Shown: positions 27,684 through 37,117, counted from the stretch's first letter. The stretch is 64,000 bases of DNA from Collinsella aerofaciens ATCC 25986 (GCF_010509075.1 NZ_CP048433.1:992001-1056000); one strand, 5' to 3'. Numbers and translations are program-made. Notes: generated by a model not told the origin, from the letters alone.

Positions 27684-29060
27684 TTAGAGCGTGATGATAT
27701 CCGAGATATCGAGGGCCCGAGCGTCAGCGGCATCGTGCGTGGCAAGCAACAGCATGCGGCCGTCGAGCAAGTCGAGCACGACCTCGGCGCATGCGTCGCG
27801 CGCAGCGATGTCTAGACCGGTAAAGGGCTCGTCCAGAATCACTGCGCCGCCCGGGCACAGCAGGGCTCGGGCAATCTCGACGCGACGACGCTGCCCACCC
27901 GAGAGCTCAGCCACGCGTGCATGCACATCGATCCCCGGTACCAGCAGGCGCAACAGGGCTGCGGCACTCGAGGCATCCACGCGCGCGTCGGCGCACACCA
28001 GCACATTATCCAAGGCAGAAGCGTCCTCGACCAGGCGCACATCCTGAAACACCATGGAGCACGGTGCGCACTCCCCCGCCGCCAGCGCAAGCAACGTCGA
28101 CTTGCCCACGCCCGAAGCGCCCATCACACAGGTGCGTCCACCGGCGGGCACATGAAGCACCAGCCCGTCGAGCGCCGGCGCCCAAGGCGCGCGATCGCCC
28201 ACGGCAAGCGCAAGCTCCGCTGCAGCACCATCGCTCGCAGCCCCTGTACGCCCGCGCAGTCCATGCCCATGCGCCCGCACGGCAGTTCGCCACGCCACGG
28301 GCCCCGAAGCCCGCAGCAACCACACCAGCACGCGCTCGCATACCCACGATGCCGCCACGACCAGCACGGTCCACGCCAGCAGGTCAGCCGTCTCGATGAG
28401 CAGCTTCGCCTGATAGATGCGCTCGCCCACGGTGCCCGTCGCCATGCCGATGAGCTCCGCCGCCACGCCGGCCTTCCAGCTCATGCCGATCACGGCACGC
28501 GCGCACGAAAGCACAAACGGCAGGACCTCGCGCCAGGTATGGGCGCAAAACAGACGCCAACCCCGTACGCTATGCAGATGAAACATCTGCTCCAGCGACT
28601 GATCAACCTGCGTCAAACCCTCGACCAGCGAAAAATACACGCCCGGCAGCGCCATCAAAAAGACCGCGGCGATGCTCACGCGCGCCGACCCCAACCAAAT
28701 GAGCAGCAGGACCACCACGCAGGCAACCGGTGTCGCCTTAACAAACGAAAGCGCAGGCGCCACCAAGCGGGCAAACGTCAGCGACCGCACCGAGGCTCCC
28801 GCCATCACGACGCCGCACACCGCGGCAAGCGCCAGCCCGGCCAAGATACGCGCACCCGAGCCTGCCAGAATCGCCCATGTGCCGGCATCGCATACCAGTC
28901 GTAGCAACGCCACCACGACAGCGCCCGGCCCCGGCAAAATCAACGGCTGCGCCACGAGACCCGCCACCAGCACCCACACGGCAAGCCAAAAGGCGGCAAC
29001 GGCACCTGCTGCCGCCACCGCCTTCATACGCTCTGCCATTTGTCGAGCAAACGCACGCAC
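27684..29060 (-). CDS. Fused ABC transporter permease-ATPase (NitT/TauT type)
   Basis: The 458-residue protein joins two usually separate subunits. Residues 1-250 are a permease with about six membrane spans and the BPD-type EAA loop (LEQMFHLHSVRGWRLFCAHTW, then SWKAGVAAELIG), similar to SsuC/TauC. Residues about 285-458 are a compact ATPase: Walker A MGASGVGKST, Q-loop MVFQDVRL, signature LSGGQRRR, Walker B AVILDEPF and H-loop LATHD. The GTG start at 29060 lies 3 nt after the lipoprotein gene stop, with GGAG at 6 nt. Two copies would form a complete transporter. The ATPase is shorter than usual, with a trimmed helical domain. The substrate is unknown. Confidence 0.88.
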   Translation of the reverse strand: MRAFARQMAERMKAVAAAGAVAAFWLAVWVLVAGLVAQPLILPGPGAVVVALLRLVCDAGTWAILAGSGARILAGLALAAVCGVVMAGASVRSLTFARLVAPALSFVKATPVACVVVLLLIWLGSARVSIAAVFLMALPGVYFSLVEGLTQVDQSLEQMFHLHSVRGWRLFCAHTWREVLPFVLSCARAVIGMSWKAGVAAELIGMATGTVGERIYQAKLLIETADLLAWTVLVVAASWVCERVLVWLLRASGPVAWRTAVRAHGHGLRGRTGAASDGAAAELALAVGDRAPWAPALDGLVLHVPAGGRTCVMGASGVGKSTLLALAAGECAPCSMVFQDVRLVEDASALDNVLVCADARVDASSAAALLRLLVPGIDVHARVAELSGGQRRRVEIARALLCPGGAVILDEPFTGLDIAARDACAEVVLDLLDGRMLLLATHDAADARALDISDIITL

Positions 29061-29063
29061 GGG

Positions 29064-30119
29064 CTACTCCATGTAGTAGAAATCATCGGCCGGGAGCTTG
29101 CCGCCCACGGCGCTCGCGTCCGCATCGGCCAGCACCTGCAGGTACCCACCGAGCGCCGCCTTCATATCCCTCCCCGTCTGGCACACGAGCATGCACCCGA
29201 GAATCGCTTTTTCGGCAATCGCGGCGTTATCCACGATACCCGCATCGACCACGGCCTGAGCCCAGTCCGCCGGCGCCGCGTTCACGTCCTCAACGCTCGC
29301 AGCATGGCAGCTCAGGAATTCCGCCACGGCCTCGGGATGCTCCTCGGCAAAGGCCCGACGCACCACGGTCACGCCCGTCAGCAAACGGGAGCCCGTGTCG
29401 CCCGCCAGCTCATCCCACACATCGGTCAGACTCACCGGCGCCGACAGCTTGCCTTCGCTCTTTGCGATGGCAGCGGTCTTGAACGGCTCCGGCAGCACGC
29501 CCACGGCAGACGGATCGGCAAGCAGGGCCGACAGCACCTCGGTGGGCTCGCTCTTAAACTCAAGCGCCACCTGGCCGGTCAGGCCCGCGCGCTCCAACAG
29601 GTAGTTCATGACGTACTCCGGCGTGGTGCCCTTGCCCGTCATATAGACAGTATGGCCCGCCAGATCGCCAAACGAAGTAACGTCCGCGTTACCCGTCACC
29701 ACGTTCAGCACGCCCAGCGTGTTGATGTCGATGACCTGCACCGCACCCTCAGTCTTGTTGTAGAGTACGCTCGCCACGTTGGCGGGCACCAGGGCGATAT
29801 CGATATCGTCCTGAATGACCTTGAGCACAATCTCATCGGCGGCAGTATTGATCGCAAAGTCGAACTCATTGTCCGTCTCGCCATCGGCTGCCCGGTCCAT
29901 AAACTGCACCAGACCAATCGAGGTCGGCCCCTTGAGCGAGGCGACGCGCACCTCGACCGGCTCTGCAGCAGCACCGGCGCCGTCCGTGGCAGCCGAGCCC
30001 GCGGCGGACCCGGCACCGGCAGCCCCGCCGCCACAGCCCGCGAGTGCAAGCGACAGCGCACCCGCGGCAAGCGCCGAGGCAAACCCCCGGCGCGACAGCT
30101 CAAAATCAAACGCGCGCAT
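29064..30119 (-). CDS. ABC substrate-binding lipoprotein (NitT/TauT-like)
   Basis: The 351-residue protein has a lipoprotein signal with a lipobox LALAGC (Cys near residue 29) and SRRGF ahead of the hydrophobic stretch, so Tat export is possible. The mature protein begins with a Gly/Ala/Ser linker and continues as a type II periplasmic-binding fold (VEVRVASLKGPTSIGLVQFM, IDIALVPANVASVLYN, VYMTGKGTTPEYVMNYLLERAG). The ATG at 30119 has GAGGGG at 11 nt; a GTG at 30128 overlaps the hydrogenase stop. It is co-transcribed with the hydrogenase upstream and the fused permease-ATPase downstream. The ligand could be an alkanesulfonate, nitrate-like anion, pyrimidine precursor or other small molecule. 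Confidence 0.88.
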   Translation of the reverse strand: MRAFDFELSRRGFASALAAGALSLALAGCGGGAAGAGSAAGSAATDGAGAAAEPVEVRVASLKGPTSIGLVQFMDRAADGETDNEFDFAINTAADEIVLKVIQDDIDIALVPANVASVLYNKTEGAVQVIDINTLGVLNVVTGNADVTSFGDLAGHTVYMTGKGTTPEYVMNYLLERAGLTGQVALEFKSEPTEVLSALLADPSAVGVLPEPFKTAAIAKSEGKLSAPVSLTDVWDELAGDTGSRLLTGVTVVRRAFAEEHPEAVAEFLSCHAASVEDVNAAPADWAQAVVDAGIVDNAAIAEKAILGCMLVCQTGRDMKAALGGYLQVLADADASAVGGKLPADDFYYME

Positions 30120-30121
30120 CG

Positions 30122-31933
30122 CTAGCACGTCCCCTCGTTAGGCATCGACCAGGCATGATGGTCGGTATGCAGCAACTCCTCGGCCAGCGGCGAGAGCGGC
30201 GCGCCCAAAAACTCGCGGTAGCACGCCTGAACATCGGGATTCTCGTGCGAGAAACGAATGTCCGCCTTCGCATCCAGGCTCCACAGCACCTGGCCACGCT
30301 CAGCCGCCAGCTCGCAGCCGTCGTGGATGGGCTGACCGCCGCCACCGACGCAGCCGCCCGGGCACGCCATGACCTCAACAAAGTCATATCTCACACGGCC
30401 GTCGCGAATCGCGTCGAGCAGACGGGCGGCGTTGCCCAGCCCGTGCGCCACGGCGACGCGCACCTTGGTACCGTCGATATCGGCCACGGCCTCCTTCCAG
30501 CCCTCGAGTCCGCGCACGTCAGTGAAGAAGTCGGCATCCGGGTTCTTGCCCGTCACCAGGTAATATGCCGAGCGCACGGCGGCCTCCATCACGCCGCCCG
30601 TGGCGCCAAAGATCACACCCGCGCCCGTGCCAAAGCCCAACGGCGTATCGAGCGGCTCCTCGACCAGCGTGTCAACGCTCACGTGGCTCGCGCGGATCAT
30701 GCGCACCATCTCGCGCACCGTCAGCGCAACGTCCACGTCGGGCGCGCCGTCCTCGCCCATCATGCTCGGCAGCGCACACTCGGCCTTCTTGGCCGTGCAT
30801 GGCATAACGGACACCACGAACAGACGCTCGGGCTCCACGCCCAGCACCTTGGCGTAGTAGGTCTTGGCGATAGCGCCGAACATCTGCTGCGGCGACTTTG
30901 ACGTGGAGAGCCTGTCGACAAACTCGGGGTAACGTGCCTTCACAAAGCGTACCCAGCCCGGGCAGCAGCTCGTGAACATGGGCCAGCCGCGGCTGTCACC
31001 CTCGCCCTTGGCGGCCTTACCCAGGCGCTCGAGCAGCTCGGAGCCCTCCTCCATAATGGTGAGATCGGCCGAGAAGTCGGTGTCGAACACGTACTCAAAG
31101 CCCACGCGGCGCAGCGCGCAAGCCAAGCGCTCAACGGTAGCCTCCTCGCGAGATATGCCGAGCTCCTCGCCCCAGGCGCTGCGCACGGCCGGCGCAATCT
31201 GCACCAGCACGATCTTGTCGGGATCGGCGATGGCATCGAACACGGTCTCGGTATCGTCACGCTCGCGCAGGGCGCCCGTCGGGCAATGCGTGATGCACTG
31301 GCCGCACGCGACGCAATCGGTCTTGCCGATCGGCGCACGCCCGCGGGTGCCCACGGCGGTATGCGTGGCGCGGTTGGTCAGATCCCAAATCCCTAAGCCC
31401 TGCACGCTCTCGCACACCTTGATGCAGCGCATGCATTTGATGCACTTGTCGTTATCGCGGATGATGGGGAAATCGAAATCCCAGCCCTCGCGCGCCAGGT
31501 GCTGCTCGTACGGCAGATAGAAGATGCCCAGGTCGTTGGCGATGGTCTGCAGGTTGCAGTTACCACTGCGCACGCAGCTCGTACAGCGCGAGTCGTGCTG
31601 GGACAGCAGCAGCTGCACGTTGGTGCGACGCGCCTCGCGGGCCTTGGGGCTGTTAGTGTGGACCACCATGCCGTCGAGCACGTAGTTGTTGCAGGCGGCA
31701 ACCAGCTGGTCGCAGCCCTCAACCTCGACCACGCACACGCGGCAACCGCCGATCTCGTTTAGATCGCGCAGGTAGCACAGGGTGGGAATCTGGATGCCGG
31801 CGGACTTGGCCGCGTCCAGGATCGTGGTGTGCTCGGGTACCATGACCTCGCAATTATCGATAGTGAGCTTGACCATATTGAGTGCTCCGCTTTCGGTGTT
31901 GTCGCTGACAGTGGGGTTGTTGGGCTCTACCAT
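30122..31933 (-). CDS. [FeFe] hydrogenase catalytic subunit
   Basis: The 603-residue iron-only hydrogenase interconverts protons and H2. The N terminus has a [2Fe-2S] domain (LCYLRDLNEIGGCRVC...CNNY), a His-ligated [4Fe-4S] site (HDSRCTSCVRSGNC) and two ferredoxin clusters (CIKCMRCIKVC, CVACGQCITHCPTGAL). The H-cluster motifs are canonical: FTSCCPGW near residue 320, MPCTAKKAEC near 376, MACPGGCVGGGGQP near 520. A small-subunit domain closes the chain (LGAPLSPLAEELLHT). The start at 31933 overlaps the upstream gene by 7 nt, with GGAGG at 8 nt, so translation is coupled. Maturases HydEFG are not in the window. Confidence 0.97.
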   Translation of the reverse strand: MVEPNNPTVSDNTESGALNMVKLTIDNCEVMVPEHTTILDAAKSAGIQIPTLCYLRDLNEIGGCRVCVVEVEGCDQLVAACNNYVLDGMVVHTNSPKAREARRTNVQLLLSQHDSRCTSCVRSGNCNLQTIANDLGIFYLPYEQHLAREGWDFDFPIIRDNDKCIKCMRCIKVCESVQGLGIWDLTNRATHTAVGTRGRAPIGKTDCVACGQCITHCPTGALRERDDTETVFDAIADPDKIVLVQIAPAVRSAWGEELGISREEATVERLACALRRVGFEYVFDTDFSADLTIMEEGSELLERLGKAAKGEGDSRGWPMFTSCCPGWVRFVKARYPEFVDRLSTSKSPQQMFGAIAKTYYAKVLGVEPERLFVVSVMPCTAKKAECALPSMMGEDGAPDVDVALTVREMVRMIRASHVSVDTLVEEPLDTPLGFGTGAGVIFGATGGVMEAAVRSAYYLVTGKNPDADFFTDVRGLEGWKEAVADIDGTKVRVAVAHGLGNAARLLDAIRDGRVRYDFVEVMACPGGCVGGGGQPIHDGCELAAERGQVLWSLDAKADIRFSHENPDVQACYREFLGAPLSPLAEELLHTDHHAWSMPNEGTC

Positions 31934-33759
31934 TCCAGGTTCCTCCCTCCGCGGAACGCGCCAAAGCCAAAGTGGTCGCAACGCAGGCAGCGGCTTGCCT
32001 CCTGGCGTGCCTCCTCCTCGGTAAGGCCCTGCTCGACCAGATTCCAATCGTGGATGCGCTCGCCGGCCTCGCGCTCGCCCAGCTCGCAGCGGCCGCACTC
32101 GTGCTTGCCCTTAAACTGCACGGTCGGCAGCTCAACGTCGAGCTTGATCTTGTGGTCAAAGCCCAGGTAGCGGTCGATATTTGCCGAAGCAACGCGGCCG
32201 GCGTTGATGGCCCGGATGACGGTGGCGGGACCGGTCTGGCAGTCGCCGCCGCTAAAGAGGCCATCAAAGTTAGGCACGGCGCCATCCGAATCGGTGACCA
32301 CGCAGCCCCACTTACAGGCGATGCCCATGTCCTCAAACGGCTTGGAGTCGATGTCCTGACCAATGGCCACAAACACGCGCTCGCAGGGAATGACGCGCTC
32401 GGGCGTGGCGGCGGCACGCGGGGCCGGACGCCCACGACGGGGCTCGCCGATAATCTGCGGCTGCACGCGCAGGCCACTCACGCGACCTTCCTCGCCCGTC
32501 TCAATAGCGAGCGGTGCGGTGAGCTCCAGAACCTCGCAGCCCTCGGCCTGGGCGCCGGCAATCTCGGCATCCTGGGCCGTCATGTCGCAGATGCGACGGC
32601 GGTAGACGATGCTCACCTTTTCGGCACCGCAGCGCACGGCAGAGCGCGCCACGTCCATGGCCACATTGCCGCCGCCGATGACGCACACGCGCTGGCCGCT
32701 CAGGTCGGGCAGCTCGTCGTCGCCGATGGCACGCAGCATCTTGACGGCCGACTCCACGCCGAGCGCCTCTTCGCCCGGAAGGCCGAGCTTCTTATCGCTG
32801 TGGGCGCCAATGGCCAGGTAGACGGCATCGAACTCGTCGCGCAGGCGGGCAAGCTCCTCGCCGTTGACGGAGTGGTCGAGTTCCACGTCGATGCCGGCGC
32901 TCAAGATCCAGTCAATCTCGGCCTGCAGGCGCTCGCGCGGCAGACGGTAACTGGGGATGCCATAGCGCAGCATGCCGCCCAGGTGGTGGCGCTGTTCAAA
33001 GATGGTCACCTTATGGCCCATCACGGCCAGGTAGTAGGCGCAGGAAAGGCCGGCCGGACCGCCGCCAACCACGGCGATGCGCTTGCCGGTGTTGTCGGCC
33101 ACTCTAGGCTTGTAATCGTTGAGGTCGCTGTGCTCAACGGCAAAACGCTTGAGGGCGAGGATGTTCATGGGATCGTCGACCATGCCACGACGGCAGTGCA
33201 TCTCGCAGGGATGCTCGCACACCAGGCCGCAAACGAGCGGCAGTGGGTTGTTCTTGCGGATGACCTTGACGGCATCGGCATAGCGGCCGGCCTCGACGAG
33301 CGAAATGTACCCGGGAATGTCGACGTGCGCCGGGCAGCCCGAGACGCACGGGACGCGGGCCTCGCGGTCAAAGCCGCAGGAGTGCTCGCGAATGTGGTGC
33401 TCAAAATCGTCGCGGAAGCCGCGAATGGCCGTGAGTGCCATGGCGCCGGCCTCGTAGCCGATAGCGCAGTCACTCGAAAGGTAGATGGTGCGGGCCGTGC
33501 GCTCAATCAAATTGAGCGTGGACTCGTCGGCGCGGCCCTCGAGCACATCGGCGAGCAGATCGCTCAGCGCGCTCAGGCCCACACGGCAGGGCGTGCACTT
33601 GCCGCAGCTCTGGGTGGAGCACAGGTTGACGAGCGCCGCCGTAAACTCAACGGGGCACGGGGCGAGCGAACTCACCGCCAGACGGCGCCCAAGCGCATCG
33701 TGCAGGTCGTCCATGACAGCCTGAGCGTGGCTGCGTTCCATTACGTGCAGTCGTGCCAT
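31927..33759 (-). CDS. NuoF C-domain/GltD fusion, hydrogenase-linked NAD(P)H oxidoreductase
   Basis: The 610-residue flavoprotein probably passes electrons between NAD(P)H and the hydrogenase encoded next. Residues about 35-130 match only the C-terminal [4Fe-4S] part of NuoF (STQSCGKCTPCRVG); the FMN/NADH part is missing. Residues about 135-600 are GltD-like: Fe-S cysteines in PCVSGCPAHVDIPGY and CGLVCEHPCEMHCRRG, FAD site VVGGGPAGLSCAYYLA, pyridine-nucleotide site VCVIGGGNVAMDVARS, and GLFSGGDCQTGPATVI. A C-terminal cysteine set (CGRCELG, CLRCDHFGFG) may hold another cluster. The architecture resembles SfrB-type subunits. The start at 33759 follows GAGGGG. No NuoE-like subunit is adjacent. 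Confidence 0.88.
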   Translation of the reverse strand: MARLHVMERSHAQAVMDDLHDALGRRLAVSSLAPCPVEFTAALVNLCSTQSCGKCTPCRVGLSALSDLLADVLEGRADESTLNLIERTARTIYLSSDCAIGYEAGAMALTAIRGFRDDFEHHIREHSCGFDREARVPCVSGCPAHVDIPGYISLVEAGRYADAVKVIRKNNPLPLVCGLVCEHPCEMHCRRGMVDDPMNILALKRFAVEHSDLNDYKPRVADNTGKRIAVVGGGPAGLSCAYYLAVMGHKVTIFEQRHHLGGMLRYGIPSYRLPRERLQAEIDWILSAGIDVELDHSVNGEELARLRDEFDAVYLAIGAHSDKKLGLPGEEALGVESAVKMLRAIGDDELPDLSGQRVCVIGGGNVAMDVARSAVRCGAEKVSIVYRRRICDMTAQDAEIAGAQAEGCEVLELTAPLAIETGEEGRVSGLRVQPQIIGEPRRGRPAPRAAATPERVIPCERVFVAIGQDIDSKPFEDMGIACKWGCVVTDSDGAVPNFDGLFSGGDCQTGPATVIRAINAGRVASANIDRYLGFDHKIKLDVELPTVQFKGKHECGRCELGEREAGERIHDWNLVEQGLTEEEARQEASRCLRCDHFGFGAFRGGRNLEW

Positions 33760-33945
33760 AAGATCCCCTCTCATGCGGCAGCCCGGAGGCGAGGCCGGGC
33801 GAAGTTGCTACACGCACAACACTGACCTATAAAGTTGTTAGGCCTCCACGCAGTTCGGCAGGCGGTATGAAATGTCACCCTCGGCGGTGAAATAGAACAT
33901 TACCGCAGATAAATGCCATATTTGATAAAACGCGTTACCAAACGA
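33760..33945. other. Upstream region of the hydrogenase operon
   Basis: No gene is seen. The minus-strand sequence contains a CCCGG-rich hairpin just before the start and AT-rich DNA near 33890-33935 suited to a promoter; ACAAC/GTTGT arms near 33817-33839 could be an operator. Confidence 0.35.
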
Positions 33946-33983
33946 CAATGCCCCGCCCACGCGATCACGTGGGCGGGGCATTG
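33946..33983 (-). terminator. Hairpin ending the PTS operon
   Basis: CAATGCCCCGCCCAC (33946-33960) and its exact complement (33969-33983) form a 15-bp stem with an 8-nt loop, 33 bp after the glucosidase stop. The T-tail is weak. Confidence 0.7.
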
Positions 33984-34015
33984 CTTCAGGCATGCGGCCA
34001 GCGACCCTGTTGCTT

Positions 34016-35398
34016 TTACTTAAGCTCGGGCCAGTAACCCTTGTTGGCCTCGATCATGTCGTCGAGAACCTCCTTGGCGACCTTCATCGACGGCACAGTC
34101 TTGTTGAGCGTAAAGGCCTTAAGCGCCTTCTCGTACGAACCCTCGATCGTAGCCTCGACAATGAGCTTCTCGGAGTTCAGCTGCTGCATCATGAGGCCCT
34201 GCTGGAACAGCGGAATGTTGTCGCGGCTGATGACCTCGGGGCCGTTCTTGCCAATGTAGGCAGGCAGCTCGACCATGGCGTCGTAGGGCATGTTGGGGAT
34301 AGCGCCCTTGTTCTCGCAAATGACCAGGAAACGCTGCTTGGTGTCGTTCTTCAGAGCGATGGCCAGGTCGGCAATCCAGTCGCCGTGGCTGCCCGCATAG
34401 AACGTGCTCTCGTCGATCTCGCCCGTCTTCTCGTAATGGTCGATGCCGTCGAAGAGGTTCTTCTCGCGCGTCTCCTCAACCTCGTTAGCACGGGTACGCT
34501 CGGGGTTGGAGTGCTCGACGAACTCCTTCTGCTGCAGGTAGTAGTTCAGATACGTGTTGGGCAGGTACTCCGGGAAGCACTCCATGATCTCGTGCTCGCC
34601 CTTCCAGACGTAGTACCAGCTGCCCTTGGTGTGGCGGTTCTGCTCGGGGTGCTCGTCGGTGGCCTCCTCGGGCTTCTTTGCCATGAGCGAGCCCATGCCC
34701 TTGAGGTAGGAGTCGGGCAGCAGAATCTCATGCTCCTTGATGTACTCGCGCAGCTGCGGCAGAACCTCCTCGCCCTTGTGGCGGATCGAGGTGAACCAAC
34801 CAAAGTGGTTGAGACCAAAGTAATCGTACTCGACATCCTTCTTGTCGATATCGAGCGCGGCGCAAACCACGTCGATGATCGCGATCGGCATGTCGCAGAT
34901 GTTGATGATGCGAGCATTGGGACGCAGCACACGGCAGCCCTCGGAGACGATGGCGGCAGGGTTGGAGTAGTTGAGAATCCAGTAGTCCTTCTTGGCGTAC
35001 TTCTCAACGTCATCGATCAGCTCGACCATGGGGAAGATGGTGCGCATGCCGTAGGCAAGGCCGCCGCAACCGCAAGTCTCCTGACCCACGCAGCCGTGAC
35101 GCAGCGGAATCTTCTCGTCCTGCTCGCGCATGGCGTAGCCGCCCACGCGCATCTGGGCAAACACGAAGCTCGCGTCGGTAAAAGCCGTCTTCTTGTCGGT
35201 GGTCACCGTGAGCTTGATGTCCAAGCCGAGGTCCTCGTGCAAAATCCAGTCCACGAGCACGCCGATCTTGCGCTGGCGCTCCTCGTTGATGTCGTACAGA
35301 CGAATCTCGTCAACGTCGAGCTCGTCCTTGCGCAGGGCGATGGACTTGACGATGCCGGGGGTAAAGGTGGATCCGCCACCACACAGAGTAATGATCAT
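34016..35398 (-). CDS. glvA: GH4 6-phospho-alpha-glucosidase (GlvA-like)
   Basis: The 460-residue enzyme of glycoside hydrolase family 4 splits maltose-6'-phosphate and related phospho-alpha-glucosides by an NAD- and Mn-dependent redox mechanism. The NAD loop is TLCGGGSTFTPGIV. The metal-binding Cys is in VGQETCGCGG and the His in YFGLNHFGW; ICDMPI is the family's binding motif. The N-terminal Arg/Asp pattern and length match GlvA/MalH rather than alpha-galactosidase MelA. The gene starts 3 nt after the PTS permease stop, so hydrolysis is coupled to uptake of the sugar phosphate. Confidence 0.93.
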   Translation of the reverse strand: MIITLCGGGSTFTPGIVKSIALRKDELDVDEIRLYDINEERQRKIGVLVDWILHEDLGLDIKLTVTTDKKTAFTDASFVFAQMRVGGYAMREQDEKIPLRHGCVGQETCGCGGLAYGMRTIFPMVELIDDVEKYAKKDYWILNYSNPAAIVSEGCRVLRPNARIINICDMPIAIIDVVCAALDIDKKDVEYDYFGLNHFGWFTSIRHKGEEVLPQLREYIKEHEILLPDSYLKGMGSLMAKKPEEATDEHPEQNRHTKGSWYYVWKGEHEIMECFPEYLPNTYLNYYLQQKEFVEHSNPERTRANEVEETREKNLFDGIDHYEKTGEIDESTFYAGSHGDWIADLAIALKNDTKQRFLVICENKGAIPNMPYDAMVELPAYIGKNGPEVISRDNIPLFQQGLMMQQLNSEKLIVEATIEGSYEKALKAFTLNKTVPSMKVAKEVLDDMIEANKGYWPELK

Positions 35399-35401
35399 TG
35401 T

Positions 35402-37018
35402 TTACTGCTCCTTCTCAATTGCGTTTTCGACCTTGTCGCGCATCTCGGCGACCTTCATGCCAAAGATGATCTGGATATTATTGCCGTTGCGGTTGATGCC
35501 GCTGTTGGGCACGTGGTTGATGAGGTCCTCATTGATGAGGTCCGGGTTCTTAACGTTCACGCGGAGACGCGTAAAGCAGTTCTCGAGCTCCTCGATGTTG
35601 TCCTTGCCACCAAGACCTGCGACCAGGTCGGCAATACCTGCATCGACGCCCTCTGCGGGAGCCGCGGCAACAGCGCCCTGCTTCACCGCGACAGACGCGG
35701 CGGCCTCGCCCTCGGCAACGGACTCGGCGAGCTCGGACTCCTCCTCGCGACCAGGCGTGTGGAGGTTGAGCTTCTTGATGAGGAAGGTGAAGAGGAAGAA
35801 GTACAGAGCGGCGTTGACGACTCCAAGCACCAGCATAACCGGCCAGTTGGTCTTGTCGACACCGAGAACCAGGTTGGAGACCACGATGTTGATGATGCCG
35901 CCTGCAGTCGAAGCGGGCACGGAGAGGACCTTGAGCAGAACCAGGAAGATGCCGGAAAGAACCGAGTGAACGACAAAGAGCACGGGAGCGGCAAAGACAA
36001 AGAGGAAGTCCATGGGCTCGGTGACGCAGGAGAGCACGGCGGTGATGATCAGCGGGATGATAACGGCCTTGGTCTTATCCTTGTTCCCCTTGTAAGCGGT
36101 GAAGATAAAGGCGAGACCGATACCGATGTAGGGCCACAGGTTGTTGAAGGTGTAGCTGTTGAAGTAGGTGCTATCGGAGAAGGGCTGGCCCGTCATTGCC
36201 ATCTCGGCGACACGGATGGGATAGGCACCGGCGATAACCTGATCGCCCAGCGTCAGGGTGCCACCCACATCGGAGAACTGGAACGGGGTGTAGATGAGGT
36301 GGTGCAGACCGGTAGGAACGAGCAGCTTGTTGAGCATGCCGTAGATAAACAGACCGATGTTGCCCGACTCCTTAATGATGCCGGCAACGGAGGAGATGGC
36401 ACCCTGAACCGGAGGCCAAACGATGCAGAACCCAGCGCCCATGATCCAGGAAATGATGATCATGATCAGGAACGGAAAGCGAACGCCCGAGAACATCGAA
36501 AGGGCAATGGGGAACTGCTTGTTCGAGTACTTGTTGAACACGGCACCGGTGATGCAACCAAGAATGATGCCGCCAAACACGCCGGTATCGAGCACCTGAA
36601 TGCCCATAACGGTGGCCTGGCCGGTTCCGGTAAGGCCGAGCATGCCGCTCGCATCGGCAAGAGAGCCGGTGGCGTTGAGCACGATGTTGTTAGCCTGCAG
36701 GAACAGGAAGAACGACATCAGGGCAATCAGCGAGGCATGGCCCTTGTTCTTCTTTGCCATGGCGCCGGCGATGCCCACGCAGAACAGAATCGAGAGGTTG
36801 TTGATGATAAACATCAGCGACTGGTAGACAACGGCGCCCACAAGTTGGAACGGACCGGAGCCCAGTACGGGGACCAAAGCACAAATGGTCTTGTTGGTCA
36901 GAATGATGCCCACGATGAGCAGGATGCCGGCAACCGAGAGATACATCATCGGCTGAACGATTGACTTCGCGAACACCTCCAACGGCGCTTTGAAATTGAA
37001 CTTCTTTTTTGCGGTCAT
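35402..37018 (-). CDS. PTS EIICB, alpha-glucoside (maltose) specific
   Basis: The 538-residue membrane protein imports and phosphorylates an alpha-glucoside. Residues 1-420 are the EIIC channel with about ten hydrophobic spans (MYLSVAGILLIVGIILTN near the start, LLVPTGLHHLIYTPFQF loop, CVTEPMDFLFVFAAP). A flexible Glu/Ala-rich linker leads to the EIIB domain, whose phospho-cysteine is in ELENCFTRLRVNV. The start at 37018 follows AAGGGGAG. The EIIA function is on a separate gene in the operon. MalX/GlvC-type specificity is inferred from the GH4 neighbour. Confidence 0.92.
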   Translation of the reverse strand: MTAKKKFNFKAPLEVFAKSIVQPMMYLSVAGILLIVGIILTNKTICALVPVLGSGPFQLVGAVVYQSLMFIINNLSILFCVGIAGAMAKKNKGHASLIALMSFFLFLQANNIVLNATGSLADASGMLGLTGTGQATVMGIQVLDTGVFGGIILGCITGAVFNKYSNKQFPIALSMFSGVRFPFLIMIIISWIMGAGFCIVWPPVQGAISSVAGIIKESGNIGLFIYGMLNKLLVPTGLHHLIYTPFQFSDVGGTLTLGDQVIAGAYPIRVAEMAMTGQPFSDSTYFNSYTFNNLWPYIGIGLAFIFTAYKGNKDKTKAVIIPLIITAVLSCVTEPMDFLFVFAAPVLFVVHSVLSGIFLVLLKVLSVPASTAGGIINIVVSNLVLGVDKTNWPVMLVLGVVNAALYFFLFTFLIKKLNLHTPGREEESELAESVAEGEAAASVAVKQGAVAAAPAEGVDAGIADLVAGLGGKDNIEELENCFTRLRVNVKNPDLINEDLINHVPNSGINRNGNNIQIIFGMKVAEMRDKVENAIEKEQ

Positions 37019-37117
37019 AGCGGTACTCCCCTTCCTTTTCCGCAAATTAAGACAGATGTGCCCTGGACAAGACCGTGAGCCTTGCCTTATATCAATCGAT
37101 GTGTGGGCACGTTATGC

